Source: Sphingomonas qomolangmaensis (GTDB lineage: Bacteria > Pseudomonadota > Alphaproteobacteria > Sphingomonadales > Sphingomonadaceae). Taken from it: a stretch of DNA of 64,000 nt. Made by a program: the position numbers and the translations under genes. Each line of letters opens with the position of its first letter. Position 1 is the stretch's first letter. Under the pieces are notes generated by a model that searched no databases, was not told where the DNA came from, and saw nothing but the letters and a program-made list of their open reading frames with translations. Location: NCBI RefSeq assembly GCF_024496245.1, contig NZ_CP101740.1:3072001-3136000 (forward strand), written 5' to 3'. Shown one piece after another: positions 17,955 through 28,464 of the stretch.

Positions 17955-18809
17955 TTGTCTGGGGAGCGCTATGCGGTGGTGGAGACGCTGATGGCCGATC
18001 ACGGCTGCTCCGAGCGTCGCGCCTGCAGACTGATCAGGGTCAATCGGTCGGCGTGGCAATATGAGCCGCTACGCGGGAAGGACGATGCTGTCCGCGAGCG
18101 GATGCGCGCGATCGCCAACGAGCGACGCCGGTTCGGCTATCGGCGGCTGGCGATCCTGCTCAAGCGTGAGGGCAAGGGCATGAACCTGAAGAAGGTGTAT
18201 TGGCTGTACCGCGAGGAGCGGCTGACGGTGCGCAAGCGTTGTCGTCGCAAGCGCGCGCTGGGGACGCGGGCGCCGATGGCGATCCCGCAGGAACCCAACC
18301 AGAGCCGATCGCTCGACTTCGTATCGGATGCACTGGCCTGCGGCCGGCGGTTCCGTATGCTGAACGTCATCGACGATTACAGCCAGGAGCGCCTGGCGTG
18401 CATCGTCGATACCTCGCTGTCAGGTGGGCGAGTCATCCGCGATCTGAGTGCCATCGCCGAACGTCGCGGGCTGCCGTGCATGGTAGTCAGCGATGATGGG
18501 ACCGAGCTGACCAGTCACGCCGTCGTCGCTTCGTGCCAGGACACCTGGGTCGAGTGGCACTACATCGCGCCGGGCAAGCCGCCGCAGAACGGCTTCGTCG
18601 AAAGCTTTAATGGTCGCCTGCGCGACGAGTGCCTGAACGAGCACCTGTTCCCATCGCTGGCTGCGGCGAGACGGATTATCGAGGCATGGTGGACGGACTA
18701 CCACGCCGTGCGTCTGCACAGCAGCCTCGGCAGGTTGGTACCCGTCGAGTTTAGGAACCGCCCCCGCCAAGGGCATATGGAAACCGAAGCTAAGTTATCA
18801 GCGGCCTGA
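17955..18809 (+). CDS. IS3 orfB transposase
   Basis: A 284-residue integrase-fold transposase. It has the HTH_21 segment ([20 protein letters not shown]), and the DDE residues fall in [20 protein letters not shown] and [18 protein letters not shown]. The end ([12 protein letters not shown]) is typical of the IS407 group. The frame is intact. In intact elements, catalytic protein is made by fusion with orfA, which is broken here. Confidence 0.9.
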   Translation: MSGERYAVVETLMADHGCSERRACRLIRVNRSAWQYEPLRGKDDAVRERMRAIANERRRFGYRRLAILLKREGKGMNLKKVYWLYREERLTVRKRCRRKRALGTRAPMAIPQEPNQSRSLDFVSDALACGRRFRMLNVIDDYSQERLACIVDTSLSGGRVIRDLSAIAERRGLPCMVVSDDGTELTSHAVVASCQDTWVEWHYIAPGKPPQNGFVESFNGRLRDECLNEHLFPSLAAARRIIEAWWTDYHAVRLHSSLGRLVPVEFRNRPRQGHMETEAKLSAA

Positions 18810-18949
18810 AAACGGGGAGCACGTCAGGTATTTTGCCAACCCGGTCCCCTAATCGCTACTACGAATGTAGCATTTTGATTTACTGTTGGTGATGTTGCAG
18901 TGTCCTCGCTAGGCGTCTGCGACTGCACGACAGCGTCTAGGGACCAAAT

Positions 18950-20269
18950 ATGTTGCGTGCCATTATGCTTTTATGCTTCGTCGGGTTGGGGGTTGGCGGT
19001 GTCGTGCTGAGCGCGTCGGATCTGCTCGGCCCGGGCCAGGCGCCGCTTCGTCCTGCGCAGCGACCGCCGCAGACGATGCCCAGCCCATCGCCGGGGGGGG
19101 CTGCGCCATACTCGGCTGCTACGTTCAAGCAAAACACCGCCTATCCCGCAGAAGTGACAGTCGATCTAGAGGACGGGACCGCGGCCCCCGATGCTGAGTC
19201 AGCGGCCGTCGGCGTCCGTCTGTCGGGGCGAAGCGCGAACACGGTATTTGCCTACGTCCGGTGTCGGGCGGGCGCAGGCGCTCGTCCCAAAGCCGACCGC
19301 ACGCAATCGGTCATCTTTCGACCGGGTGACCCATTGTTTGCGACGATTTCGTGTCCGGTCGTGTCGGCAGGTGAAGGCGACACCGTCGAGTTTATCCAGG
19401 CGAACGTCCCCGATGGCGCGAAGCGGGGCGTCGTGCGCGCGGTGTCGCGGATCACTGCGTCGGCCCAGGCGACGCCACTTGAGACCAGCGGTTTTCGCCT
19501 TCCCTATGCCTTCGCGCCGTTAGGCGAAGTAGCTTATGCGGCAGATGCGACCTCATTTGGTTTTGCTGATCGCGGGATCGGCGACATCTGGGCGACCAGC
19601 CTGCGGCACGGGCGAACGCAGCCGGCGAATAATGAGGTCGGATATTATGGCACGACGGCCATGCAGGCGGTGGAAGCGATGGCCGACGGTATCGTGATGC
19701 GCACTCGACGGCTGGCACAGGCGTTCGATGCGGGGGACGGGCGGCCTCCCTATCCTTTCATGGCATCGGTGCTGTCGGGACATGATTCCTCGGCGCTGCA
19801 GTTCACCTATGGATCGATCGAATGGGTTGCGCGAATGCCCGATCGCAAGGGCAGTTGGCCTGCCTTATGGTTGGGCGCAGTCGATACTTGGCCCCCTGAA
19901 ATCGACGTGTATGAGGGCCACAGCTACAATTCCGAGTGGCGGACCGAATCGGGCCTCTCGAGCGCGCTGCACGGCGGACGCGATGGCAAGCGCAGCTTCG
20001 TACGATCCGGCTATCGCATGCAAATGGGAGATTTCGGACTGCCATCCACGCTAACTACGGCCTTTCACAGGTTTCAAGTGACGGTAGAGCCGCAATGGAT
20101 CACGACCTTCGTCGATGGCGTTGAAGTTAGCCGTTATGCCAATCCGTTCCCAGGAACACGCTGGTATCCGCTGATGACGGTCGCGGTGAAGACCGAGCGC
20201 GGTGCCCTATATAATGAGGGATCAGGCGATATGGTGTTGCGATCGGTGCGGATTTGGCGCAGCCAGTAA
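18950..20269 (+). CDS. GH16 glycosidase, paralogue 1
   Basis: A secreted 439-residue protein with an N-terminal hydrophobic signal (MLRAIMLLCFVGLGVGGVVL), a Pro-rich linker, and a beta-sandwich domain at about 55-170 with VIFRPGDPL and NVPDGAKRG. A C-terminal GH16 domain follows. The catalytic signature is EIDVYE at 317-322, with Glu317 nucleophile, Asp319 and Glu322 acid/base. Family members cleave beta-1,3 or beta-1,4 glucans; ExoK and ExsH cut succinoglycan. It shares HGRTQPAN and the PDRKGSWPALWL block with the paralogues at 33045 and 48630. It is convergent with the ExoA-like gene. Trimming of the local EPS is the likely job. Confidence 0.88.
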   Translation: MLRAIMLLCFVGLGVGGVVLSASDLLGPGQAPLRPAQRPPQTMPSPSPGGAAPYSAATFKQNTAYPAEVTVDLEDGTAAPDAESAAVGVRLSGRSANTVFAYVRCRAGAGARPKADRTQSVIFRPGDPLFATISCPVVSAGEGDTVEFIQANVPDGAKRGVVRAVSRITASAQATPLETSGFRLPYAFAPLGEVAYAADATSFGFADRGIGDIWATSLRHGRTQPANNEVGYYGTTAMQAVEAMADGIVMRTRRLAQAFDAGDGRPPYPFMASVLSGHDSSALQFTYGSIEWVARMPDRKGSWPALWLGAVDTWPPEIDVYEGHSYNSEWRTESGLSSALHGGRDGKRSFVRSGYRMQMGDFGLPSTLTTAFHRFQVTVEPQWITTFVDGVEVSRYANPFPGTRWYPLMTVAVKTERGALYNEGSGDMVLRSVRIWRSQ

Positions 20270-20277
20270 ACCGCGTT

Positions 20278-21264
20278 TCAGCGAGATAATAGCCCGTATC
20301 TCGGCGCTATGCTTCGAGGATTGCCAATCATCTCGGCGATGAAGCCAAAGGCCCATGCCGCATGCATGATCGCAGCGGCGATCCCGGCTGCCATGCGCCA
20401 TCCGCCGCCTTTGCGTGTGCCGATGGCCGCGCCCAGCAACAGGCACAACAGCAGCCAGGCGATCACGGGAAGCGCAAAGATCGGATGCCACGCAGCAAGC
20501 GGGAGGAGCGTCAGCGCTGCGGGCACCGCCAGGGGCGCCAATTGCCGCAGATGTGGGCGCATCCGATGGCGACGCAGGTTGCGCGCGCGCCCCACCCCGT
20601 AGCGGTAATATTGTCGCCACAAGGCGCCCGGACGGCTGCGCGGAAAGTAGACAATGGCAGCCGTAGGCTCCAACCATATGCGCCCGCCGGCCAAGGTCTG
20701 GCGGTGGTCGAGTTCGGCATCCTCATTGCATGGCATCGCTTCGCAATATCCGCCAATCTTGCGAAAAAGATCGAGCCGTAGCAGTGCGTGGTGGCCGTGA
20801 TCGACGAGTCGCCCTTCGCCCAGATGCCGATGTGCCGATCCGCCGGTGCCCAGCACGCTGTTTTGCGCGGTCGCGACAGCGAGCTGAAAGCCACACTTTC
20901 CCTGGGTCAGCATCGGCACCACGACCGCGCTTGCCGATTGCGCGTCGGCGGCACGCAGCAACGTTGAGGCATAGCCATCGGGGTAATGACAATGCGCGTC
21001 GACCCGCAGTAGCCAACGATAGCCATCGCCATATTGTGCAACCGCGCGATTTATTCCGGCGCTTTGGATGCGCGCGCTATTGTTAATCAGGCGCACGCGC
21101 GGGTCGTGGGCGGCAAGGTCCTGTACGATGCGCTGACTGCCATCGATGCTGCCGCCATCAGCAACCACCAGCAAGTCGATGCTAGGGTCGCACAGCAGCT
21201 GTGCGATCAGGCCGCCTAGATGCGCGGCTTCGTTCAGGCATGGGATAACGACGAGCAGGTTCAT
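20278..21264 (-). CDS. GT2 glycosyltransferase, ExoA-like
   Basis: A 328-residue glycosyltransferase closely following the ExoA pattern: VVIPCLNEAAHLGGLIAQLL, VVADGGSIDGS, RIQSAGINRAV, RVDAHCHYP, VPMLTQGKCGF, LGTGGSAHR, VDHGHHALLR and NEDAELD. The C-terminal 90 residues hold about three membrane segments. ExoA adds the second sugar (beta-1,3-glucose) to the primed lipid, so a similar early step is inferred. The ATG at 21264 overlaps the stop of the upstream ExoL-like gene by four bases; the extra 14 codons upstream lie inside that gene. Confidence 0.87.
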   Translation of the reverse strand: MNLLVVIPCLNEAAHLGGLIAQLLCDPSIDLLVVADGGSIDGSQRIVQDLAAHDPRVRLINNSARIQSAGINRAVAQYGDGYRWLLRVDAHCHYPDGYASTLLRAADAQSASAVVVPMLTQGKCGFQLAVATAQNSVLGTGGSAHRHLGEGRLVDHGHHALLRLDLFRKIGGYCEAMPCNEDAELDHRQTLAGGRIWLEPTAAIVYFPRSRPGALWRQYYRYGVGRARNLRRHRMRPHLRQLAPLAVPAALTLLPLAAWHPIFALPVIAWLLLCLLLGAAIGTRKGGGWRMAAGIAAAIMHAAWAFGFIAEMIGNPRSIAPRYGLLSR

Positions 21265-22367
21265 GCGCGAAGCGTGGCGCCGATGGTGTTCACCAGATCC
21301 TGACAATCGCGACTGTCAGCCATCAGTTCACGGCGATCCAGCGCCGACACCCGTTGCTGCATCCCAGTGATTTCGCTTGGGGCCATCGTCGCGAGGCGTT
21401 TCGCTGCGTCCGGCGCGCGATCAACCAGCAGCCCGCAGTCATGCGCGGCTAACCAGCGGCCGGTTTCGACATCGGTCAACGCAATCGGAATGGCGCCGTG
21501 CGCCAGCGCCTCGTAGAGCCGATTAGGAAGCAGCCAGCTGCTATTTAGACCTTCCTCGAACCAGTCGATTGTCCAGGCAAAATGGCAGCGACCATAAAGT
21601 TCAGGCAAATCGTCATAATGATACGACCCGTGGAACGTCATGCCGCGAACCGCCCCGATCTTTTCGGTGATATCCGGAAGCTCTGCGGGTGACGGCTTGC
21701 CGGCGATCAGTACTTCAACACGACCGTCGGCGCGTTCGACCAATTCAGTCAGGAATGCCAGCGTCCGTTTGCAGCGCAGCATTCCAAACCATCCGATGCG
21801 GACGGGCAATTCGGGGGCGGCAGGCCGCGCATCGACCTGTACGTCGTCATCGATCAGCAACTTGTTTTCGATGATCGCAATCGGAGCGCGGACCGGGCGC
21901 TGGGTGAAATGATTGCGCACAAAGCCTGGCGAGGAGGTCAGCAGCAGATCGACCTTTGCCAACAGCCGGCCTTCGATGGCACGGATCAGCGACGCAGCCT
22001 TGCCCGATCCCGTCAGCAGACGGTGAACATCCAGGCATTCGTATACGATTGGCCGGTCTCCGGCGATGGCGTACGCGATAGCGAGTTGTTCCAGATTGCG
22101 CGCCATAATAACGTCGCAGTCGGCAAAGCGGCGGACAAGCGCTTTGGTGAATACCGCGCTACGAACTGTCTCCAGCGCGCGCCGAAGCAAGTTTGCATCT
22201 TGCGACTGGCCAAGTAGCATTGGATCACGTGCAGCGGGCGCGGCAGCGACGGCTGGATCCCGGCAAAATCCTGCGAGCGCGACCTTCGCGCCGCCGCGAT
22301 TAAGCATACGGCAACGGCGCTCCACCGCAGGATCATTGAGATTATGGGAAATATAACCGATTTTCAT
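21261..22367 (-). CDS. GT4 glycosyltransferase, ExoL-like
   Basis: A 368-residue GT-B enzyme resembling succinoglycan ExoL. It starts MKIGYISHNLNDPAVERRCR, continues with MLNRGGAKVALAGF, and has VYECLDVHRLLTG, RIGWFGMLRCKRTL and a C-terminal LPNRLYEALAHGAIPIAL donor-site block. It would add a sugar to the growing repeat at the membrane. The ATG at 22367 is chosen because this motif normally begins the family; 90 upstream codons overlap the divergent gene at 22528. It forms a two-gene operon with the ExoA-like gene. Confidence 0.87.
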   Translation of the reverse strand: MKIGYISHNLNDPAVERRCRMLNRGGAKVALAGFCRDPAVAAAPAARDPMLLGQSQDANLLRRALETVRSAVFTKALVRRFADCDVIMARNLEQLAIAYAIAGDRPIVYECLDVHRLLTGSGKAASLIRAIEGRLLAKVDLLLTSSPGFVRNHFTQRPVRAPIAIIENKLLIDDDVQVDARPAAPELPVRIGWFGMLRCKRTLAFLTELVERADGRVEVLIAGKPSPAELPDITEKIGAVRGMTFHGSYHYDDLPELYGRCHFAWTIDWFEEGLNSSWLLPNRLYEALAHGAIPIALTDVETGRWLAAHDCGLLVDRAPDAAKRLATMAPSEITGMQQRVSALDRRELMADSRDCQDLVNTIGATLRA

Positions 22368-22527
22368 TTCTGGCCACCTAATCTGCCGATTGACAGCTTT
22401 TGTGCAGCGCGACAAGACGAAAGGGGGGGGGGCGCCGCGGCATCCCAAGGGGTTAAGGTCTTTGATTTCGAAGCGTCGAACGCCGGGCACGTCCGGTCCA
22501 CGCATGATGTACTGAGAGGCCTGGCCA

Positions 22528-23508
22528 GTGACACGTAGTCCGTCGATCGCGGTTGTTATTGCCGCATTTAATTCGCAAGTGACGATCGCGAAGGCCATCG
22601 CAAGTGCGTTAGCGCAGCCCGAGGTGGCCGAAGTCATCGTGGTGGATGACGCGTCAACCGATGCAACCGTAAGTGTTGCGCGGACTGCGGGACGGGATGA
22701 TCATCGCGTGCGGGTTCTTGTGCAGAATGCCAATCAGGGGCCGGCAGCGGCGCGCAACCGGGCAATTGCCGAAAGCGATGCGCCGCTGCTGGCGGTGTTG
22801 GACGCGGACGATCAGTTTTTGCCCGGACGGTTCGCTGCCATTTTAGAGACCGAAAACTGGGATCTGTGCTCAGACAATATCGTGTTCGTTCGCAACGAAA
22901 GCGAATTGAAGGATTATTCGGAATTGGATGCCAAACCGTTGGCGTCCGGAATGCTGAATCTGGAGACGTTCGTAGCCGGCAACCTGCCAGCGCGACACAA
23001 GCAGCGCGGTGAGTTAGGATTTTTGAAGCCGGTGATCCGGCGAGCAATGCTCAAGCAATTTGATCTCCGCTATGCGCCAACATGCCGGTTGGGGGAAGAT
23101 TATCTCCTTTACCTAGCAGCACTTGCACACGGCGCTCGATTCCGGATTGTTTCATCCTGCGGCTATGCCGGTCTGGTACGGAATGACTCGCTTAGCGGTC
23201 GGCATGGGATCGAAGATTTAGAAGCATTGCTGGCGCAAGAAAGGCTGCTGCTGCGCGGACTAGCGCTGACGGACGGACAGCGAAGCGCTGTCAAACAGCA
23301 CATTCGGTCAACGCGTCGCCGCCTGGTTCATCGGCAGGCCCTGCGTGCTCGCCGCGAACGGGGGCTTTGGCAGGGCTTTTTGAACGCTGCGCGGCACCCG
23401 TCGGTATTTGCCGATATCCTGGCCGACCGAATTCGGCCCATGGATGAAGGCGGCCTTACGCCCCGCAAGCTACTCACGCCCGTCGATTTCGACCGTTACA
23501 CCCGGTGA
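22528..23508 (+). CDS. GT2 glycosyltransferase, ExoU/ExoO-like
   Basis: A 326-residue family 2 enzyme. Motifs: VVIAAFNSQVTIAKAIASAL, EVIVVDDASTDATVS, NQGPAAARNRAIAES, the DxD in VLDADDQFLPG, GFLKPVIRR and GEDYLLYLAAL. It begins with GTG at 22528, divergent from the ExoL-like gene, with 160 bases between them. The N-terminal half resembles ExoU, which extends the succinoglycan side chain. The assignment to ExoU rather than ExoO is uncertain. Confidence 0.83.
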   Translation: MTRSPSIAVVIAAFNSQVTIAKAIASALAQPEVAEVIVVDDASTDATVSVARTAGRDDHRVRVLVQNANQGPAAARNRAIAESDAPLLAVLDADDQFLPGRFAAILETENWDLCSDNIVFVRNESELKDYSELDAKPLASGMLNLETFVAGNLPARHKQRGELGFLKPVIRRAMLKQFDLRYAPTCRLGEDYLLYLAALAHGARFRIVSSCGYAGLVRNDSLSGRHGIEDLEALLAQERLLLRGLALTDGQRSAVKQHIRSTRRRLVHRQALRARRERGLWQGFLNAARHPSVFADILADRIRPMDEGGLTPRKLLTPVDFDRYTR

Positions 23509-24436
23509 GTGTCGCGGCGCACGACGTTGCGAGCGATATGCTGTCCACTGACGTCGCCGTCATCGGCAGGGTACGACGAGGTTGGCGATGGCATCGCGCC
23601 TGCGCAGGGATGTGCTGGTCGTCAAAGGTCTGAGGCTGAGTCCGGACCATGCACGCAACCGAATAGTGTGCAGCATCTGATCAACGGCGGGCGGATCGAG
23701 ACATATATGCCACAGGCGTAAGCGTTGCAGCTGGCGTTCGACCCCGTTCGAAACCGCCGCGCCTATGCTTGCGAGACCACTTCACCTTCTTCCTGCCCCT
23801 TGCTCTGCCGAAAACCGGCGATCCATATCTTCGCGCCTTTTCGCGACGCCGCCCGTCGGTTCCGGTCCCCGCAAAGTTGCTAGATCTGTCGCGCGGCGGC
23901 TGCAGGGGCGCGAGCAGGTATTCGTCTGCTCAAGAATCGCGTTTGAATCGTTAGCTGTACCGCGTACCCTGCTGGAGCAACGCGATCACGCTATCCGCCT
24001 AACAAGATGCATGGGTTGCCGGCGCGTGGCCGTGAACTGGACGGTCGCGGATTAGTTATTGGCAAGCGTAACGACTTTCAGCTTTCAGCCGGATATTCGC
24101 CCGGTGGATCGACGCGCGGGCTCGGTCGCTGTACGGCGATCCACAGCATGGATGACGCGCGGGCGCTGCCGATGCGCGACAGCCTGCACCATATGGCGGG
24201 ACGCGGATGAGTCGCGTTGAAGCAGCAGGCGTGATCGATCGCAACCGGCCCGTGCACGGCTCGCACAATTAGTCAATTGTCGGCGGATTGGTGTTTCCGA
24301 CCGGTCGACAGGTGGACCCAACGCCGGCCATGCTCGCTTTGGGCGCGCGGATGGCGGATCGGCGGTCAATCTACATTAAATCAGCCGACTACAAAACCAA
24401 TCTGGCTAGAATTGATAGACACGATAATGCAATTTA
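23509..24436. other. gene-poor region, no recognisable gene
   Basis: About 930 bases with only short overlapping open frames on both strands. None shows a motif I recognise. Codon-like periodicity is patchy, which suggests decayed coding DNA. It lies between two EPS genes and may record a deletion. Confidence 0.45.
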
Positions 24437-25780
24437 TCACTTCCACCACTCGATGCGATCTAAGGTAATTGTACTTTCCCAATCCGGCGTAACGGTTTTC
24501 GGTGCGGGCGCTAAGCCGCCCACCGCCACATTAACAACTATGTACATGGGCTCATGAAAGGGGTTGTGTCTCCGGTGAACTTCTTTCCCGTCGACTAGCG
24601 TTATTAGCCATTGAGGTGTCCAATCAAGGCCGTATGTGTGAAACTCTTCATCCGGCACGAATGGAATGAATGCCCCCTCCATACGTTTTGCCTTTGTAGA
24701 GTCTATATAATGTACTGTAGACTTCATTCTGGAGTCATCGTTCAAGCCAAACTCAAATATATCAATCTCAGGTGGCCAGGCTAGGGATTTTGGTAAAAGC
24801 CAAAATGCGGGAATAGTTCCCTGCGCTCGCGAAATATTTGCGCGTATTTCAATGTAGCCATATTGGCCAGTATGCAAGTCAAGTGATTGCATCATAGATG
24901 CAGCATAATCGTAGGTTGCGCCTCCTTCTCGAACAGGCGCATGGTGAGCACGGATCACGCGCTTACCTTCACGGATTGGATGGGTATCTACACCGGGGTC
25001 AGTTATCGGATCCGCATTTGGCGCAATTTCGCGGTTAGCTACTTGTAGGCGATGTTGAGGAAACCGAGACCGCCATGAGCCAGGTGCAGACGTAGGACGA
25101 ACAGGCTCCAGAAAGTTGCTAGACCAGGCGAGGGTTCTACCGTTTCGCGCGCCAGCCGATGGTAGCAACGGTTGCGCCGGCATTGACTTGACAGCATCGG
25201 CGCTTCCTCCCCTTATTGGATAGTCAGCTCCTCCAACAGCGGGATGATTGTAGCTCCATGAAACAGTCAGATCGAACTTTTTATTAGCAAGATCGGCCTT
25301 GATCGGAATGGAGACTGAGGTGCATGTGCGCCCAGCAGGTATATTCAGGCCACGAACTTGCGTTCGTACGAAGTCTTGCCCCTCTTTCGCGGTATCATTC
25401 TTAGTCAGGGCATCGAATGTTAACTGCCGAGGCAATACCTCTTTTAGGCAAACAGGCACGTCTACAGATCGCATTCCCGCGGCTACGTATGTTTCATTCA
25501 CCATCAAACCTGCATTTCCCGCAAGGGGGTCTGATTGGACCGACATAGCTTCTGCCACCGGTGGGCTCAATGGTGGCGGCGTCGCGATTGCTGTCGGCTC
25601 TTTAACGGGTGATGGGCTAGCGACCGGAGCAATCACTTCACCCGTCGTTTCAGCTCCGCTACCGTCGGTGCGGCAGGCGGCTAGCGCTGCCATCAGCAAA
25701 AGCGCGCAGGACGACTTCCGACGCCCCCGGTTTTGTGAGCGAGATCTGCCAAGCGGGCCAAGTGACGATGTCAAAACCAT
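24437..25780 (-). CDS. GH16 glycosidase lipoprotein with Calx-beta-like domain, paralogue 2
   Basis: A 447-residue lipoprotein. The signal ends LMAALAAC with Cys36, followed by a Pro/Ala-rich linker to about residue 80. Residues 85-180 look like a Calx-beta domain (TAKEGQDF). The GH16 domain has SLDLHTGQYGYIEIRANISR and EIDIFE at 338-343, then YGLDWTPQWLITLVDGKEV. It is more distant from the other three paralogues and closer to classic beta-glucanases. Base composition is lower in GC than that of the flanking genes, which hints at separate acquisition. Probably anchored at the outer membrane and acting on the EPS. Confidence 0.87.
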   Translation of the reverse strand: MVLTSSLGPLGRSRSQNRGRRKSSCALLLMAALAACRTDGSGAETTGEVIAPVASPSPVKEPTAIATPPPLSPPVAEAMSVQSDPLAGNAGLMVNETYVAAGMRSVDVPVCLKEVLPRQLTFDALTKNDTAKEGQDFVRTQVRGLNIPAGRTCTSVSIPIKADLANKKFDLTVSWSYNHPAVGGADYPIRGGSADAVKSMPAQPLLPSAGARNGRTLAWSSNFLEPVRPTSAPGSWRSRFPQHRLQVANREIAPNADPITDPGVDTHPIREGKRVIRAHHAPVREGGATYDYAASMMQSLDLHTGQYGYIEIRANISRAQGTIPAFWLLPKSLAWPPEIDIFEFGLNDDSRMKSTVHYIDSTKAKRMEGAFIPFVPDEEFHTYGLDWTPQWLITLVDGKEVHRRHNPFHEPMYIVVNVAVGGLAPAPKTVTPDWESTITLDRIEWWK

Positions 25781-26234
25781 TAGCCGATGTTGGCGGCAAA
25801 AGATTACTGGAGCCTAAAGGCGTCAGTCTTTCGTAATTTCCAGCTCTGCAAGCCGCTATGCCCGGGCCGTGATGCTGCCGGTTCTTCGAACGCCAAAATA
25901 AGGTATTCGGCAAATGCAGGCCGGCTACGCACGGCGGAGGTTCGCCGCGGTCATCAAAGTGTTGTCGCAGCCGCGCACGCAAACCGTTGCAGCGGTGGAA
26001 TCAGTATCTTGCGGCTATCACGCCGGACCGCGCAATGCGTTCCTCCCAACTGGCGTCGTTTCTGGTTGGCTGCGGCCGGCGCATTTTGAGGATTGCGGCA
26101 GTTGCATTTTTACAGCGAGCGATTGCGGAGCCACATTCGTGTGCCACGTTGCGTGGCTGTGTTGCTCCAAAGCGAGCCTTTCTGTGTTCGCTAATTGTCA
26201 TTGCTGCACCTGCTATATGCAACTATAGCGGCCC
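25781..26234. promoter_or_regulatory. upstream region of the chain-length/export genes
   Basis: Some 450 bases between divergent genes. No protein-like frame was recognised. A CTATAT at 26213 just before the start codon is the only promoter-like box near the chain-length gene. It presumably drives both the GH16 gene on the left and the ExoP-like gene on the right. Confidence 0.35.
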
Positions 26235-28403
26235 ATGATGAATAATGTGCGATCAAGCGACAATGGCGGCCAACTCAACGATACCGGTGAAGAGCCGGTC
26301 GGCATGCAAGCGGCATCGGTTCCACTCCTTCCCGACCCGGGGCTGATCTGGCAGGTTTTCCGCCGCAACCTGCTATTGTTTTCGCTTGTGTTTTTAGCGA
26401 TTTTGGGTCTCGCGGTTGCGTATGCTTCGTTGCAGGTGCCGCAATATGTGGCGCGAGCCAGCGTGTTGATTGAGCCAACTAGTGATCCGGTTCGCACCAC
26501 GGCGCCGGGCAACCGGCTCGAAGCCATGCAGGCTGACGAGGTGGACACCGAGATCCGGCTGATCGCGTCCCCGTTGGTGGCAGAACGAGCGGCTATGCTC
26601 TATCTCGAGCGCTATGCACCCGGCTTGGCTACGCGCGCGACTGCAACTGAGGTGGCTGCGCAGGCACAGCGTATTTTAAGAAGCACGATGGTGACGCGTT
26701 CGGGCCAGACACGTGTCGTCGATATTTCGGTTCGCGACAGCGATCCGCAGATGGCGGCGATGAACGCCAACCTTGTTGCCGAGGCCTATCTGGCTAGCCA
26801 GGTGGAAGCGAAGACTGCCCGTAGCGCTTCGTCGACTGCGTTTATCAACGCCAGGCTTTCTGAGCTTGAGCGTAACGCGCTCACGACTCAGGCAGCATTG
26901 GACAATTATCGGGCCGATCGCGGGCTGGCCGGTGAGAACGGGTCGACGAATGCCGAGCAGGAAGTCTCGACGCTGAACCAGCAGCTTGCTTCGGCACGGG
27001 CTGATCTTGCTGAAAAGCGAGGCCGGTACAGCGCGGCACGGGCACAATTATCGCGCGGCGGCGGCGGTGCAGATGTTGGTGCCGCGCTGGGCTCTGGCAC
27101 CATCGCTAGCCTTCGCGCGCAGGAGGGGGCGACGAGCGCCGAGTTGGCGGTACTTCGCGAGCGCTATGGCGAAGCGCATCCGCAGCGACGCCAGACCGAA
27201 GAGGAACTGCGGGATATTCAGTCACGCATCCAGGAAGAGATTAATCGCGTCCTGTCGAATCTTCAGGCTGACGTGCAGACCGCACAATCACGCGTTGCCT
27301 CAATTGAAGGAAGCCGTGGATCAGCGCTGGGTACCGTGCGGCAAAATAGTCGTGCGCAAACCGGCTTGGGCGAGTTGCAGCAAAAGGCTGAAGCTGCGGG
27401 GCAGGTGTATCAAGCGTTTCTCGCGCGTTCGCAGGAAGCGGGTGCGCTGCGTGACAGCGCAATGCCTGACGCAGTCATCTCGACACGTGCGGCGACGCCC
27501 AAACTTCCAGCGAGTCCGAATTATCCGCTGATACTTATTTTTGGCTTGATAATGGCGACGGGGAGCGGCGTATTTGCGGTGTTACTTGCCGAATATCTGC
27601 GTCGCGGCGTGCAGACTAAGCGCGATGTAGAGCGTAGTTTGCGTCTTCGCTATGCGGGCGCGATCCCGTCGTTGAATTCAACGATAGAAGGCCGCAAGGC
27701 GATTTTGCCGCCGCACGAGTATATCATATCGCATCCGCATTCGATGTTTGCAGAAGCGTTCCGGTCGATCAGAGCCTTCCTTACGTTGTCGCCTGGCACG
27801 CGACCGCGGGCAATCGCGATTACATCGGCGCTGCCGGGCGAAGGAAAGACGACGACGTCTGTATGCCTCGCGCGCACGACGGCGGCCGAGGGCGGCAAGG
27901 TTCTGCTGGTCGACGCGGATTTTCGTCGGCGCGGTGCGAGCAGCCTGCTTGAGTATGTATCGCCGCACGATATACATGACTATCTCGACAACAGCGCGCC
28001 ATTGGCTCAGTGCATCTATGTCGATCCAATTTCCGGACTACATGTATTGGGCAGCAATGCCGTGCAAGATAGCCCGAAATCGTCGGTCAACGAAGCGCGG
28101 GTCGAAGCGATGTACGACGAATTGCGAAGCAATTACGATATCATCATTGTCGATACCGCACCGATTCTGGCGGTTGCCGATGGGCGTATCCTTGCGACCG
28201 CTGCCGACCGCGTTCTGCTGATTAGCAAGTGGAAGAAAACGTCGAAGCGAGCGGTCGAAGCTGCATCGGCAATGTTGATCGATGCTAATGCAAAGGTGAC
28301 CGGTCTGGCGTTGGCTCAAGTAAATATCAAGAAATATGCAAGTACGGGCGACGGCGACGTTTACGCATATACGCAGAAGTTCCGTGGTTATTACCAAAAC
28401 TAG
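26235..28403 (+). CDS. Wzc/ExoP-type chain-length regulator and tyrosine autokinase
   Basis: A 722-residue inner-membrane protein. A Wzz domain begins near residue 37 with a membrane segment (LFSLVFLAILGLAVAYASL). A long coiled-coil periplasmic part runs from about 170 to 410. The second membrane segment comes at about 430-455. The cytoplasmic BY-kinase domain has Walker A LPGEGKTTTS near 531-540, Walker A' VLLVDADFRR and Walker B IIIVDTAP. The C-terminus carries a tyrosine cluster (YAYTQKFRGYYQN) for autophosphorylation. It would set chain length and drive export with the OPX protein and the barrel. It is followed 61 bases later by the barrel gene. Confidence 0.92.
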   Translation: MMNNVRSSDNGGQLNDTGEEPVGMQAASVPLLPDPGLIWQVFRRNLLLFSLVFLAILGLAVAYASLQVPQYVARASVLIEPTSDPVRTTAPGNRLEAMQADEVDTEIRLIASPLVAERAAMLYLERYAPGLATRATATEVAAQAQRILRSTMVTRSGQTRVVDISVRDSDPQMAAMNANLVAEAYLASQVEAKTARSASSTAFINARLSELERNALTTQAALDNYRADRGLAGENGSTNAEQEVSTLNQQLASARADLAEKRGRYSAARAQLSRGGGGADVGAALGSGTIASLRAQEGATSAELAVLRERYGEAHPQRRQTEEELRDIQSRIQEEINRVLSNLQADVQTAQSRVASIEGSRGSALGTVRQNSRAQTGLGELQQKAEAAGQVYQAFLARSQEAGALRDSAMPDAVISTRAATPKLPASPNYPLILIFGLIMATGSGVFAVLLAEYLRRGVQTKRDVERSLRLRYAGAIPSLNSTIEGRKAILPPHEYIISHPHSMFAEAFRSIRAFLTLSPGTRPRAIAITSALPGEGKTTTSVCLARTTAAEGGKVLLVDADFRRRGASSLLEYVSPHDIHDYLDNSAPLAQCIYVDPISGLHVLGSNAVQDSPKSSVNEARVEAMYDELRSNYDIIIVDTAPILAVADGRILATAADRVLLISKWKKTSKRAVEAASAMLIDANAKVTGLALAQVNIKKYASTGDGDVYAYTQKFRGYYQN

Positions 28404-28464
28404 GTAACAGCTCTGCACGACCTGGCGGGAGGATGATTTCTTTTCTGCTTATTGGGGATATAAG

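Larger units (their letters stand above)
17631..18826 (+). mobile_element. IS3-family insertion sequence (IS407-like)
   Basis: A 1.2-kb element bounded by imperfect terminal inverted repeats: TGACGTGCCCCCC at 17631 and, read inward from the right end at 18826, TGACGTGCTCCCC. It holds an orfA/orfB pair. The flanking bases (TGG on the left, GGT on the right) give no clear target duplication. orfA carries a frameshift, so the copy may be immobile. Confidence 0.85.

Noticed and set aside
23509..24436. Possible transposase or toxin genes in this gap
   Set aside because: All six frames were read and no motif string from a known family was found.
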